Shown here: piece by piece, positions 1-9,135 of the stretch
Numbering within the stretch: position 1 is the stretch's first letter
Layout: the number at the start of each line of letters is the position of its first letter
From: Gelidibacter salicanalis
GTDB taxonomy: Bacteria; Bacteroidota; Bacteroidia; Flavobacteriales; Flavobacteriaceae
NCBI RefSeq assembly: GCF_016469035.1
Contig: NZ_JAEHJZ010000021.1
Location: 38,478 to 102,477, forward strand
Direction: 5' to 3'
DNA: 64,000 nt
Translations under genes and position numbers: made by a program
The notes under the pieces: generated by a model
The model's database searches: none
Told to the model about the DNA's origin: nothing
Seen by the model: only the letters and a program-made list of their open reading frames with translations

Positions 1-173
1 ATTTATCCAAAACCTTTGGAAAAGATAAAAATTCTTCCATTAGCCTTAAAGTAGATAATATCTTAGATTCAAAAAAAGAGAGCTCCTATGAATCTTTCAG
101 TGCTGAAAAAGCGCGATTCTCATTTAGACAACCTGGAACTGCGTTTTCAATTGGATATAGTTTAAATTTCTAA
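1..173 (+). CDS. TonB-dependent receptor, C-terminal fragment (partial)
   Basis: The window opens inside a plus-strand reading frame (codons begin at position 3) that runs 56 codons to a TAA at 171-173. The visible end reads LKVDNILDS, then FRQPGTAFSIGYSLNF and stop. The 'hydrophobic strand, FREPGR-like turn, terminal aromatic residue' pattern is the usual last two beta strands of outer-membrane TonB-dependent receptors in Bacteroidota, where the final phenylalanine is the outer-membrane assembly signal. The substrate cannot be inferred from this fragment. The start lies outside the window. Another 22-stranded outer-membrane barrel is the only serious alternative. Confidence 0.7.
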   Translation, partial: LSKTFGKDKNSSISLKVDNILDSKKESSYESFSAEKARFSFRQPGTAFSIGYSLNF

Positions 174-199
174 AGTGCATCCAAATTGTTATAAATAAA

Positions 200-226
200 A
201 AAAGCATCCAAATTGGATGCTTTTCT
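200..226. terminator. Bidirectional rho-independent terminator
   Basis: Near-perfect inverted repeat, arms 200-211 (AAAAGCATCCAA) and 213-224 (TTGGATGCTTTT), with A-runs before and T-runs after, so it can work on both strands. It sits between the converging receptor gene (plus) and the MORN-like gene (minus). A partial copy of the stem (GCATCCAAATTG) occurs just upstream at 177-188. Confidence 0.75.
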
Positions 227-249
227 ATTCTTTAACACGTACATAATGA

Positions 250-609
250 TCAGTTGCGGACAGCAACGGAGCTTTTTTCATTCCATTGGACTACTTTTGC
301 AATTGCATTTTGTTTATAATCTACTTCTTTTAAGGTTTCATCATTCCAATAAAACCACTTGCCGACTTTTTTTCCATTATCATAATTAGCTGCAACAATT
401 TTATTGCCTTCTGTGTCATAACTCAACCACTCGCCCTGAAGTTTACCATCCAAAGTGTAAGCACCTGTTTGGCTTACAACGCCATTGTCATGGTAATAAG
501 TAACTTCAATAACTTTTGCTTTTTCATTGAGCTTTAAGTCTCTTTTCTGTTGTGAAAAAGAGGTCACAGTAATCAATAAGGCAAATAAAAATAAAATTTG
601 CTTTCTCAT
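250..609 (-). CDS. Secreted MORN-repeat-like small protein
   Basis: A 119-residue protein with an N-terminal signal peptide (about residues 1-19, hydrophobic FLFALLITVTSFS then QQ). The mature part carries repeated G-x-L-x-G-x-W-x-x-Y-D and G-K-K-V-G-K-W-x-Y-W units typical of MORN_2 repeats, short beta hairpins that often act as spacer or binding modules. Such small exported flavobacterial proteins are often mis-named nicotinic acid mononucleotide adenylyltransferase in databases; nothing here supports that activity. Monocistronic; role unknown. Confidence 0.75.
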   Translation of the reverse strand: MRKQILFLFALLITVTSFSQQKRDLKLNEKAKVIEVTYYHDNGVVSQTGAYTLDGKLQGEWLSYDTEGNKIVAANYDNGKKVGKWFYWNDETLKEVDYKQNAIAKVVQWNEKSSVAVRN

Positions 610-885
610 AATTATGGGTTTTACATTACTATATGTAAATATAAGGTTTATTAACGTTAAAACAATGTTTAGGTAACATTAAATTAACATTAAATTAATT
701 TTAATCTTATAATTATTTATTTTTCAGATAGTTAACCATGTTTGTTAAATAAGTCATTTGTTAATGATAAATTGACATTTACAAGAGAATAAAAGCTGAA
801 ATTTGTTTGTGTCTATAGACATCCACAATTAGTATTTCATATAATCTATTAGTTTTTGTCGACTACATTATCGTGAATGCTGATG

Positions 886-914
886 ACTGCCTTTGGCCAA
901 GGCAGTTTTTTTTT
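886..914 (+). terminator. Orphan rho-independent terminator
   Basis: Arms 886-893 (ACTGCCTT) and 899-906 (AAGGCAGT) around a 5-nt loop, followed directly by nine T on the plus strand. The nearest upstream plus-strand gene ends at 173, beyond another terminator, so this hairpin ends a transcript not otherwise accounted for, possibly a small RNA starting in 650-860. Confidence 0.65.
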
Positions 915-929
915 GTGAAAACTCTTTTT

Positions 930-1079
930 TGAAGAAGGTCTTGATCTCGTTGGAGATGATGGAAATAATCCAACAGATTCATGTATTGTGAGCAGAATTT
1001 TAAATATAGAAATAGCCGCGGGTAATGAGTAATTTACGCAATACGAACTTATGGGTGGACCATACAATAATTTAACTTA
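930..1079 (+). pseudogene. Short decayed coding remnant, family unknown
   Basis: One plus-strand frame reads as a plausible soluble protein segment (EEGLDLVGDDGNNPTDSC, then SRILNIEIAAGNE), a TAA, and in the same frame FTQYELMGGPYNNLT before a second TAA. There is no start codon and a TGA precedes it. The composition looks coding, unlike the surrounding AT-rich spacer, so it may be the tail of a lost gene. No family recognised. Low confidence. Confidence 0.25.
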
Positions 1080-1092
1080 ACAATTGATCATA

Positions 1093-1120
1093 AAAAAGAA
1101 GCTAAATGTAGCTCCTTTTT
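1093..1120. terminator. Terminator downstream of the metalloprotease gene
   Basis: Inverted repeat with one mismatch: AAAAAGAAGCTA (1093-1104) and TAGCTCCTTTTT (1109-1120), flanked by A and T runs on both sides. It lies 23 nt past the stop codon of the minus-strand protease gene. Confidence 0.55.
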
Positions 1121-1142
1121 TATGCTATTTAAAATTCGGTGA

Positions 1143-4100
1143 TTAGTGAACCAAAATCTTCTTGACGACTGTTTTTAAACCATCTGAGATATTGATTAAA
1201 TACATTCCAGACTGTACAGCATCCAGTCGGATGACTTCTCTAAAATTAGCTGTATTGTCAAAACGATTTCCAAATACTCTACGCCCTCTCATATCAAACA
1301 CCTCAATGCTGATATCTTCTTCTGAAGTAGATTGCAACTTTACCGTAAATTCACCATTATTTGGGTTCGGAAAAAGTCCAAAAGCAAGAAAATTTCTTCC
1401 TTCAATGACTAAAGGTCGTGCAAGGCACAGCTGGAGTGTAAACTCATTGATAGTTCCGCCATCAGTATCAAAAAGATCAACCACTTTCAGGGTCCAAGTT
1501 CCGGCAGACAGTTCGCCATTTAAAACAGACAAATCTCCCTCAGGGATATAAGACCCTGTAAAAGGGGCCGTACCTTTTGTTATAGAATCTGTTGCCTGCT
1601 GATCAAAAATAGTATTAACGTAATTTTTAGCTTCATTCACACCATTTTCACGGGATAAAACCACCGTGGTGCCCTGAGGACTTACTAGAAAAAGTTCTAA
1701 ATCTTTCACCCATTCATGTTGTATATTGACTTTGACATTCACATCCGTTACTGGCAAACTCTCTGTTACCGTAATGGATGAAGTGTATGTTCCTCTTTTG
1801 TCTGCCAAAATAACAATTGGGGTATCTGTTGCTTTTAACGCATCCACACAAGTAGAAACGCCAGTAGAAAAGGTATATATGGAAGAAACAGTCCTTCCTG
1901 AACATCTATTCACTCCAGTAACTCTCCAATAATACACAGTTTCTAAGTCTAAAACGGTTGCATAAGAGTTGGCAGTCAGTGTTTGCGCGTCTACAATAGT
2001 TTTGAAATTACTGTTTGTTGAAATTTCTAAGAGATACTCTTCTGCATTAAAATCTTCTGCCCATGTAAATTCTATATCACGGTAAAGTCCGGAGGCACCA
2101 TTAAGAGGTGTTAGTAAAACAATTGGTGCAATTACTTTATTATAGACGGTCAGTTGTAAATCAGAGCTATTTGTGATGGCACCCGATGTTCCTACTGCTG
2201 AAAATTCGTAATTTCCTGGTACAAGTGCACCAATTCCAGTAATGGTCATCGTTACCGAGGTGCCATTGGCACTTGCGGATGCTGGACTGAAAGTTGCTGT
2301 TGTTCCTGATGGTAAATTTGTAGCAGAAAATACAGTGCTTCCAGTATAGCCTTGATAAGTATTGTATGTAAACTTATAAACTGCGTTTTCGGGTTGACAA
2401 ACCGTCATTGTCGTTGGAGAGAAATTTAATAGATAATCTACGCCGATGATCTTAAAATTAGACGTGTTGAGATTGTAAAAAATATGCCCTGCACCTTCCA
2501 CCATAATTCGAGCACGATTGGTCTCAGTGCCCGCGGGAACCATAATTTCATGAACCCCGTCATTAGACACGTTAGCGGCCAAGATATAAGGAAAAGTAGT
2601 ACCCCCATCAATAGATAATTTTATATTGACAGTTGGTGCAGAGATGGGAGCTACGTTGGTATTGGCAACGTCCCAAGTAATTTTTTTTATGGCGCCAATT
2701 TCCCAAGGGATGCTATCGTTTTGAGAAGTTACTTTAAAAGGCCCTGGAGCATCCACCGTATTCACGGTAATGACATCAACATCTGTTTGCCCTCCTCTAG
2801 TGTCATTGTCTCTCACAGTAAATGCAAAAGTCATGGTTCTTTCTATTGACGGTAATTTCTCCCAGGTTGTTGATGTGCCGTCATTGACCAATACATCTTC
2901 AAATTTTGGTATAAATCTTACAGGACTGGTTGAGGGTTGGACAGACCGTACTATCGGGCCAAATTCAGTTGTCTCTGTTGCTCTTCCAGCCTCCCCTAGG
3001 TCAAATTGCTCCCAAGTATAGGTGTGTGATTTTGTCCCGTCAACATCAGTAGAAGATCCCGTCAATTTATAAGGCGTTGAAATTGGAATAGTATAGGAAG
3101 CACCTGCCATTGCTGTTGGTGCGGAATTCCCTGTAGAGGTTAAAACAGCACAGGTACTATTGCCTTGGGTTATATTGGTCCAAATTTGCTGAAGACTAAT
3201 CTGGTGAAAGTACTTATCACTATTGCGTTCTACGTTTTGAGGAGCGCACAGCCCCGCATAAGCCATAATGGTGGAACCGCTTCCTGGTTCATAAGCCGAA
3301 TCATTAGACCTATTTCCCAAACATTCACCCACTGAACCGTTAAACGTATGGGTAGCGCCAAATTGATGACCCATTTCATGGGCAACATAATCAATGTCAT
3401 AAGGATCACCAATAGGTTTTGAAAGCCCCGTGGTGCCTCCTCCTTTTGAGTTGGTACAAACCCTGCCTAAATAGGCACTTCCTCCAGAACCGGTTGTAAA
3501 TGTATGGCCTATATCATAGGAAGTTTCACCAATTTTACTATTAATAAGGTCGGTAATAGAACCGATATTGCCTTCGTTGGAAAAAATGCTGTTGTCAGAG
3601 GTAGAAATCAACAGGTTATTATTGGCTACCAAGGTCATTCTGATGGACAATTCTCTGTCATAAATACCATTTACCCTAGTCATGGTCGTATTGATTGCCG
3701 CTAAAGCAGAAGCAACCGTGCCACCATGGAAATTGGTATATTCAACACTGGTTCCTATGGCCAATCTAAAGGTACGTCTCATACCATCATTGGCATTCTT
3801 GACAGCAATTACAGTTTTGTCCAATTCAACCGGATTGGGAAGACCATCATCAATAACTCCACATTCAAATAAATTATCTGTTAAAGGAAGGGCGTTCCGT
3901 GAAAACGCTTCATAAGCGCCGTCAGTGGTATACGGATTGATAAATTGAGTAGCGTGAGAATTGGATAAGGTCATGGCGTGCAAACCCTGTGGAGAAATAC
4001 TAAAATATATTACTGTGGCTGAATTTTTTAAACTATAGCCCACATAAGACCGAAGCTCAGGAAATTGTGACTGAAGTTCAGGATGCATTACTGAATATTC

Positions 4101-4394
4101 CATGATTCTAAAGGTCTCCATAGTCCCATCAGCATTAGGGAAAGCAAGAAGTGCTTTAGATAAGGTGCCTGAATCTCTAGGGGGAGTATTTTGCAAGTTC
4201 ATTTTTACAACGTCCATGTTTAACTGATAGTAGGAGGCTGTTTCAGGAACCGATTGTTGAGGTAGTAGTTTATTATGAGAGATATCACCTTTAAATAGCT
4301 TTGTCCAAGGAGAATCGCTTTTTTGAGCATAGCTCATTGAAAAAGTGAAGATCAGTGTTAAAAACAAGGTTGTTTTTAAATATTTATTTTTCAT
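1143..4394 (-). CDS. Secreted M12B (reprolysin-like) metalloprotease with T9SS sorting domain
   Basis: An endopeptidase exported across both membranes. The start chosen is the ATG at 4394 (1083 aa), because MKNKYLKTTLFLTLIF...SYAQ is a proper signal peptide; a 16-codon upstream extension from an earlier ATG is not expected. The zinc site HEMGHQFGATH is at about residues 339-349 (H339, E340, H343, H349), the HExxHxxGxxH signature of metzincins. Downstream come an Ig/fibronectin-like region, a P-proprotein-convertase-type beta domain (IQHEWVKDLELFLVSPQGT), and a C-terminal T9SS type A sorting domain (LFPNPNNGEFTV...KKILVH) that directs export through the PorU/GldN machinery. Monocistronic. The family assignment is strong; the substrate is unknown. 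Confidence 0.93.
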   Translation of the reverse strand: MKNKYLKTTLFLTLIFTFSMSYAQKSDSPWTKLFKGDISHNKLLPQQSVPETASYYQLNMDVVKMNLQNTPPRDSGTLSKALLAFPNADGTMETFRIMEYSVMHPELQSQFPELRSYVGYSLKNSATVIYFSISPQGLHAMTLSNSHATQFINPYTTDGAYEAFSRNALPLTDNLFECGVIDDGLPNPVELDKTVIAVKNANDGMRRTFRLAIGTSVEYTNFHGGTVASALAAINTTMTRVNGIYDRELSIRMTLVANNNLLISTSDNSIFSNEGNIGSITDLINSKIGETSYDIGHTFTTGSGGSAYLGRVCTNSKGGGTTGLSKPIGDPYDIDYVAHEMGHQFGATHTFNGSVGECLGNRSNDSAYEPGSGSTIMAYAGLCAPQNVERNSDKYFHQISLQQIWTNITQGNSTCAVLTSTGNSAPTAMAGASYTIPISTPYKLTGSSTDVDGTKSHTYTWEQFDLGEAGRATETTEFGPIVRSVQPSTSPVRFIPKFEDVLVNDGTSTTWEKLPSIERTMTFAFTVRDNDTRGGQTDVDVITVNTVDAPGPFKVTSQNDSIPWEIGAIKKITWDVANTNVAPISAPTVNIKLSIDGGTTFPYILAANVSNDGVHEIMVPAGTETNRARIMVEGAGHIFYNLNTSNFKIIGVDYLLNFSPTTMTVCQPENAVYKFTYNTYQGYTGSTVFSATNLPSGTTATFSPASASANGTSVTMTITGIGALVPGNYEFSAVGTSGAITNSSDLQLTVYNKVIAPIVLLTPLNGASGLYRDIEFTWAEDFNAEEYLLEISTNSNFKTIVDAQTLTANSYATVLDLETVYYWRVTGVNRCSGRTVSSIYTFSTGVSTCVDALKATDTPIVILADKRGTYTSSITVTESLPVTDVNVKVNIQHEWVKDLELFLVSPQGTTVVLSRENGVNEAKNYVNTIFDQQATDSITKGTAPFTGSYIPEGDLSVLNGELSAGTWTLKVVDLFDTDGGTINEFTLQLCLARPLVIEGRNFLAFGLFPNPNNGEFTVKLQSTSEEDISIEVFDMRGRRVFGNRFDNTANFREVIRLDAVQSGMYLINISDGLKTVVKKILVH

Positions 4395-4474
4395 TTCATT
4401 CCTTTTTACCACTATATTTAACGTTCTGAAAGTTACACTCAAATTAAATAACTTACAAAAATCTCTCCAAGTTT

Positions 4475-5017
4475 ATGAGAACGGTCATTCTTATTATAGG
4501 ATTAATCGCATTACCAATAGAGTTTTCATGTAAAAGCCATACCAACAATTTGAAAAACACTGAAAAATTAAATACAGTAACGCCCATATGCCCAGAGGAT
4601 GGAAACTGCAGTTTTAAAAGTTCTCCAAACACTTCTGTTGTATTCAAAACCGACGAATTCGGTATTGGGTATCTTGAATATTTGGAAAAAGACACCACAC
4701 TTTTAACTTTTGAATATCAGCGCACGGAGGCCCCAAACACTCTTGATGGCTATTATATTGAACGTCTGTATATAGAGCTGCCACCTGCTCTTCAAGCATT
4801 GACTTTGAAGGATAGTGCGCTGCAACAAGTCAATGTGCTTTTTGAACGGTTGTGTTATTGCAAAGGCGAAACGGGTATTTACCAAATTAATACGGGGACC
4901 TTGAATTTAACACCCTTAGAAAATGAACGTTTTCATTTGGAGCTTACGTTTACAACGACTGAAGTGCCCCACATCATTTCCAAAATAGAGGAAACTTTCA
5001 GCTTGAAAAAGCCTTAA
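4475..5017 (+). CDS. Putative lipoprotein, function unknown
   Basis: 180 residues. The first 18 residues are hydrophobic and end in a lipobox-like IEFSC, so the protein is probably lipidated at Cys19. The mature part is rich in Thr and beta-forming residues and holds an internal CYC pair (about residue 130). I recognise no domain. It is divergent from the protease gene (80 bp between the starts) and lies 98 bp ahead of ribF. Confidence 0.7.
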   Translation: MRTVILIIGLIALPIEFSCKSHTNNLKNTEKLNTVTPICPEDGNCSFKSSPNTSVVFKTDEFGIGYLEYLEKDTTLLTFEYQRTEAPNTLDGYYIERLYIELPPALQALTLKDSALQQVNVLFERLCYCKGETGIYQINTGTLNLTPLENERFHLELTFTTTEVPHIISKIEETFSLKKP

Positions 5018-5115
5018 TGAAGCGGTTCTTATAAATTGTGATACCCTAAGATTCAATTCACCAGTACTAATTTTTTTTAAACCCTTAAATAGTTATTTTT
5101 ACAAAAATAAACAAC

Positions 5116-6051
5116 TTGAAGGTCATTACAGCAACAGAGCATTCTATCCCCAAAACACCATCAGTGGTTACTATTGGCACTTTTGACGGCGTCCATATTG
5201 GGCATCAAAAAATTATCAAAAAACTGACCACAAGGGCTGCTGAACAGAACCTTATTTCTGTTGTATTGACCTTTTTCCCACATCCTCGGATGGTTTTACA
5301 ACACAATGCAAACATTAAACTTCTGAATACCATTGCTGAACGTAAAGAAATCTTATCGGCGTTGGGTCTGGACTATATTTTTGTACAAGAGTTCACCATG
5401 GCCTTTGCTGAGATGTCGGCACGTGAATTTGTAAAAAACGTATTGGTAGACCAACTTAATGTCAAGCATGTAATAATTGGTTATGACCATCATTTTGGTA
5501 AAAATAGAGCTGCTAATATTGATGATTTAAGAGTGTTTGGATCTGAGTTTGGATTTCAGGTTGAGGAAATTTCGGCACAGGATGTTGATGATGTGGCGGT
5601 CAGTTCTACCAAAATTAGAAATGCCCTAAACTCTGGTGATATTTTAACTGCTACAGCATTTTTGGGATATGATTACTACATCAATGGTACGGTGGTAAGG
5701 GGCAAAGGGTTTGGCAAAAAAATGGAATTCCCCACTGCAAACATTAGGGTTGATGAAGCTTATAAATTGATTCCCAAAAATGGGGTGTATATTATTTCTT
5801 CCATGTATAGGGACAAGATCATTTATGGCATGATGAATATTGGTATGAATCCAACTTTTGATGGCAATAAAAAAACCATTGAAGCCCACTTTTTTGATTT
5901 TAATGAAGACCTCTACGGTCAAAAAATAAGAATCAGCTTCTTGGACAGACTCAGGGACGAACGAAAATTTGAGTCGGTAGATGCGCTGATTGCCCAATTA
6001 AGACAAGACCGTACCAATGCCCAACAAATTATTGCCCAGCGCAATGTCTAG
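5116..6051 (+). CDS. ribF: Bifunctional riboflavin kinase / FAD synthetase
   Basis: Converts riboflavin to FMN and then FAD in the cytoplasm. 311 aa, the normal family length. The N-terminal nucleotidyltransferase domain has TIGTFDGVHIGHQKII (residues about 20-36, with the HxGH-type adenylyl site) and SSTKIRNAL near residue 160. The C-terminal flavokinase domain has GKGFGKKMEFPTANI (about 198-212). The start codon is TTG at 5116, in frame with the conserved N-terminus. It overlaps the next gene by 8 nt, so the two are probably co-transcribed. Confidence 0.96.
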   Translation: MKVITATEHSIPKTPSVVTIGTFDGVHIGHQKIIKKLTTRAAEQNLISVVLTFFPHPRMVLQHNANIKLLNTIAERKEILSALGLDYIFVQEFTMAFAEMSAREFVKNVLVDQLNVKHVIIGYDHHFGKNRAANIDDLRVFGSEFGFQVEEISAQDVDDVAVSSTKIRNALNSGDILTATAFLGYDYYINGTVVRGKGFGKKMEFPTANIRVDEAYKLIPKNGVYIISSMYRDKIIYGMMNIGMNPTFDGNKKTIEAHFFDFNEDLYGQKIRISFLDRLRDERKFESVDALIAQLRQDRTNAQQIIAQRNV

Positions 6052-7372
6052 GCTGCTCTTTAAATATATCGATAACAGTGCACTCATCGTGTTCCGGATT
6101 ATTTTTGGCTTTCTGATTATAATGGAAAGCGTTGGGGCTATTTACACGGGCTGGATCCGTCGCACCCTTATGGATCCTCAAGTAACATTTTCGTTTATTG
6201 GCTTCGAGTGGCTCCAACCCTTACCTGGCAATGGCATGTACTTCTATTACGGGGTTATGGGGCTTTGTGGGTTGTTCATCATGATCGGGTATAAGTACAG
6301 ATGGAGCATGTTGGCGTTTACAATGCTTTGGACGGGGACGTATTTAATGCAAAAATCCTCCTACAACAACCACTACTATCTGTTGGTTCTTTTGAGCGCC
6401 ATTATGGTATTTCAACCGGCTCATAAATATCTTTCTGTCGATGCGCGGTTAAATCCAAAAATCAAGATGATTTCCATGCCCAGTTGGTGTGCGTTGGTAT
6501 TTATTCTTCAAATGTTTATTGTGTACACTTACGGCGCCATTGCAAAAATTTACCCAGATTGGTTAGACGCCTCAGTAGCTGAGATCTTAATGAAGAGCAA
6601 AAAAGATTACTTTTTGGTGGGCGAACTGCTGCAGCAAAGATGGACACATTACACCATTGCTTATGTGGGTATTTTATTTGATGCCCTAATTATCCCACTG
6701 TTATTGTGGAAACGCACTAGAAAATTTGCATTTTTTGCTTCTATTTTCTTTCATTTATTCAATTCCTTTGTATTTCAGATTGGCATCTTTCCCTACTTGT
6801 CATTAGCCTTTGCACTGTTCTTTTTCCCAACCACTACAATTCACCGTATTTTCTTAAAAAGGAAACCCTATTATGAGCAAGGGGAGGTCATTGTTCCAAA
6901 TTATCATAAACCATTTATTGCCGTCTTTGTTATTTACTTTATAGTTCAGGTGACCTTGCCTTCGCGCCATTGGTTTATTAAGGACGATGTATTATGGACG
7001 GAAGAAGGACATCGGTTATCCTGGCGCATGATGCTCCGTGCAAAGAGCGGCCATACGACATTTAAGGTTGTCGATGCTAAAACCAATTTACAAATCCCTG
7101 TGCAAATAGAAGATTACTTGTCTCCAAAACAATTGCGATCTGTTAGCACAAAACCCGATGTGATCTGGCAATTTGCCCAACGTCTCAAACAAATTTTTGC
7201 AGACCAAGGTAGAGAGGTGAAAGTTTATGTAAATGCTTCCGTGAGAGTCAATGGTGGCGAACTAAAACAACTCATAGACCCGGAAGTGGATTTAGCCAAT
7301 GAAAAATGGCATCCATTAAGGCACAGCAATTGGTTACTCCCATCTCAGGAAGAAAAACTGCCTAAGGAATAG
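6044..7372 (+). CDS. HTTM-domain multi-pass membrane protein
   Basis: 442 aa from the ATG at 6044, which overlaps the ribF stop (ATGTCTAG); a longer frame from 6017 is less likely. Roughly eight membrane segments in the first 310 residues, with RIIFGFLIIMES at the start, match the HTTM (horizontally transferred transmembrane) domain related to vitamin K-dependent gamma-carboxylase. A soluble tail of about 140 residues follows and includes SRHWFIKDDVLWTEEGHRLS. Bacterial members have no proven carboxylase activity, so the reaction is left open. Co-transcription with ribF is suggested by the overlap; no functional link is known. Confidence 0.85.
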   Translation: MSRLLFKYIDNSALIVFRIIFGFLIIMESVGAIYTGWIRRTLMDPQVTFSFIGFEWLQPLPGNGMYFYYGVMGLCGLFIMIGYKYRWSMLAFTMLWTGTYLMQKSSYNNHYYLLVLLSAIMVFQPAHKYLSVDARLNPKIKMISMPSWCALVFILQMFIVYTYGAIAKIYPDWLDASVAEILMKSKKDYFLVGELLQQRWTHYTIAYVGILFDALIIPLLLWKRTRKFAFFASIFFHLFNSFVFQIGIFPYLSLAFALFFFPTTTIHRIFLKRKPYYEQGEVIVPNYHKPFIAVFVIYFIVQVTLPSRHWFIKDDVLWTEEGHRLSWRMMLRAKSGHTTFKVVDAKTNLQIPVQIEDYLSPKQLRSVSTKPDVIWQFAQRLKQIFADQGREVKVYVNASVRVNGGELKQLIDPEVDLANEKWHPLRHSNWLLPSQEEKLPKE

Positions 7373-7480
7373 TTCGTACTTATACTAAGCAGTTACCCTG
7401 AGAAAATTAGTTGAACTGTGCATTAAAGGCAATGCAGATGCCCTAAAATTTACTTATTTTTACCATCAAATTAAATAATT

Positions 7481-8749
7481 ATGTTACAAGTACCATTTAT
7501 TAGAGAAAACCGAGAAAAAGTGATTGAGGGCTTGAAAAAAAGAAACCTTGACGCTACACAAATGATTGATGACGTCATTGCACTTGATGAAACAAGACGA
7601 CGTTTACAAACGGAATTGGACAACACCCTGGCAGAATCCAACGGTCTATCTAAAGAAATTGGAACCTTGTACAAATCAGGACAAGCAGATAAAGCAAATG
7701 CTTTAAAAGAACGAACAGTAGAGCTCAAAGAGACTTCAAAAACACTTGGCGACGACCTTAATACTACTGTTGAAAATTTAAGTCAATTGCTCTACAAACT
7801 TCCAAACGTGCCGCATACAAGCGTTCCTGCAGGAAGCACTGAAGATGATAATGAAGAAGTGTTCAAAAAAGGAGACATTCCAAAATTGCACGCCAACGCT
7901 ATACCGCATTGGGAATTGGCAAAAAAATACGACATTATTGATTTTGAATTGGGCAACAAAATTACCGGAGCAGGGTTTCCTGTCTACAAAGGTAAAGGTG
8001 CAAGATTACAACGTGCTTTGATTGCCTATTTTTTAGATAAAAACACAGCTGCCGGATATACAGAGTACCAATTGCCACTGTTGGTCAATGAAGCATCAGG
8101 CTTTGGTACTGGCCAGTTACCAGATAAAGAGGGCCAAATGTACCACGTTACGGAAGACAACCTGTATCTGATCCCTACGGCTGAAGTTCCTGGAACCAAT
8201 ATTTTTAGAGATGAGCTGTTAAATGAATCTGAACTGCCAATTGGGATAACAGGCTACACGCCGTGTTTTAGACGTGAGGCTGGAAGTTATGGTGCTCACG
8301 TAAGAGGCTTAAACCGTTTACATCAATTTGATAAGGTTGAAATTTTACGTGTAGAGCATCCTGACAATTCTTACAAAGCCTTAGATGGTATGGTCGAGCA
8401 CGTTAAAGGCATTTTAGACGAACTACAGCTACCTTACCGTATTTTGCGTTTATGTGGTGGGGACCTAGGTTTTACCTCAGCACTGACCTATGATTTTGAA
8501 GTGTTTTCTACAGCACAAGACCGTTGGTTAGAAATCTCTTCAGTGTCAAATTTTGAAACCTTTCAGGCCAACCGCTTAAAATTGCGATTTAAAAATGCTG
8601 AAGGCAAAAATGAATTGGCGCATACGCTCAACGGAAGTTCTTTAGCTTTACCCAGAGTTTTAGCTGGAATTTTAGAGAATTATCAAACAGAAAATGGCAT
8701 CACAATTCCTGAAGTCTTAAGATCATATACAGGATTTGACAGCATCTAA
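7481..8749 (+). CDS. serS: Seryl-tRNA synthetase
   Basis: Charges tRNA-Ser with serine in the cytoplasm. 422 aa, the standard length. The N-terminal two-helix coiled-coil arm (residues about 1-110, rich in E, K and L) binds the tRNA. The class II catalytic core follows: motif 2 PCFRREAGSYGAHVRGLNR and a motif 3 region near NGSSLALPRVLAGILENYQ. ATG start at 7481, 108 bp after the preceding gene; single-gene transcript with a possible weak terminator near 8806-8837. Confidence 0.98.
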   Translation: MLQVPFIRENREKVIEGLKKRNLDATQMIDDVIALDETRRRLQTELDNTLAESNGLSKEIGTLYKSGQADKANALKERTVELKETSKTLGDDLNTTVENLSQLLYKLPNVPHTSVPAGSTEDDNEEVFKKGDIPKLHANAIPHWELAKKYDIIDFELGNKITGAGFPVYKGKGARLQRALIAYFLDKNTAAGYTEYQLPLLVNEASGFGTGQLPDKEGQMYHVTEDNLYLIPTAEVPGTNIFRDELLNESELPIGITGYTPCFRREAGSYGAHVRGLNRLHQFDKVEILRVEHPDNSYKALDGMVEHVKGILDELQLPYRILRLCGGDLGFTSALTYDFEVFSTAQDRWLEISSVSNFETFQANRLKLRFKNAEGKNELAHTLNGSSLALPRVLAGILENYQTENGITIPEVLRSYTGFDSI

Positions 8750-8882
8750 TTTGTAAGTAATATCTTATAATTTTTAGATGAAATACAAAAAAATGACGTT
8801 GTTCGACGAAAATATGGTCATATTTTTTGTTTTTCGATAAAATTTTTTCATGTTAGTGGTTCGAAATAGAAATTGACATCAT

Positions 8883-8951
8883 ATGAAAAATTTTATGCGC
8901 CTTTTAATACTCATCTCTTTGGTGGTATTAATGATTAAAGTTTTGATTTAG
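8883..8951 (+). CDS. Candidate 22-residue hydrophobic peptide
   Basis: ATG at 8883, TAG at 8949-8951. The peptide starts MKNFMRLLILISLVVLMI and ends KVLI: short charged N-terminus, one membrane-length hydrophobic stretch, one lysine near the end. The shape suits a small single-span membrane peptide, but any AT-rich 69-nt frame can look like this. The downstream terminator with no other gene in front of it supports a separate short transcript. No homologue recognised. Confidence 0.3.
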   Translation: MKNFMRLLILISLVVLMIKVLI

Positions 8952-9047
8952 ATAGCACATAAAACTCACTAATAAAGAAAACCACACAGGATAATTGAAT
9001 CATTTTATATAATTAATGGTTAATAGCACATTTATTTTGATGGTAAT

Positions 9048-9076
9048 GCCCAAACCAACGTTTGGGCTTTTCTTTT
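9048..9076 (+). terminator. Rho-independent terminator
   Basis: Perfect 8-bp stem GCCCAAAC (9048-9055) / GTTTGGGC (9060-9067), 4-nt loop, then TTTTCTTTT. It is about 300 bp past serS and upstream of the TPR gene, so it probably ends a short transcript from the spacer. Confidence 0.75.
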
Positions 9077-9135
9077 ATTAAAACATTCACAATACCAAGA
9101 TCCCTTAAGTGCTTATATTTACATAAATTAGTCTC

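Larger units (their letters stand above)
610..1142. other. 533-bp spacer without an intact gene
   Basis: No intact gene is seen. The stretch contains an AT-rich block (610-880), a strong plus-strand terminator hairpin at 886-914 with no gene in front of it, a short coding-like remnant at about 930-1079, and a weaker terminator at 1093-1120 serving the protease gene. The minus-strand 72-codon open frame across 849-1067 has no signal peptide, no recognisable domain, and crosses the terminator, so it is not accepted as a gene. Confidence 0.6.
8750..9135. other. 386-bp spacer with possible micropeptide and terminator
   Basis: Between serS and the TPR gene. It contains an AT-rich hairpin at about 8806-8837 (CGAAAATATG opposite CATATTT...TTTTCG) that may end serS, a 22-codon hydrophobic ORF at 8883-8951, and a strong terminator at 9048-9076. 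No tRNA or longer gene seen. Confidence 0.55.

Noticed and set aside
849-1067. 72-codon minus-strand ORF
   Set aside because: Crosses a strong terminator, no domain or signal, and the opposite strand looks more coding-like.
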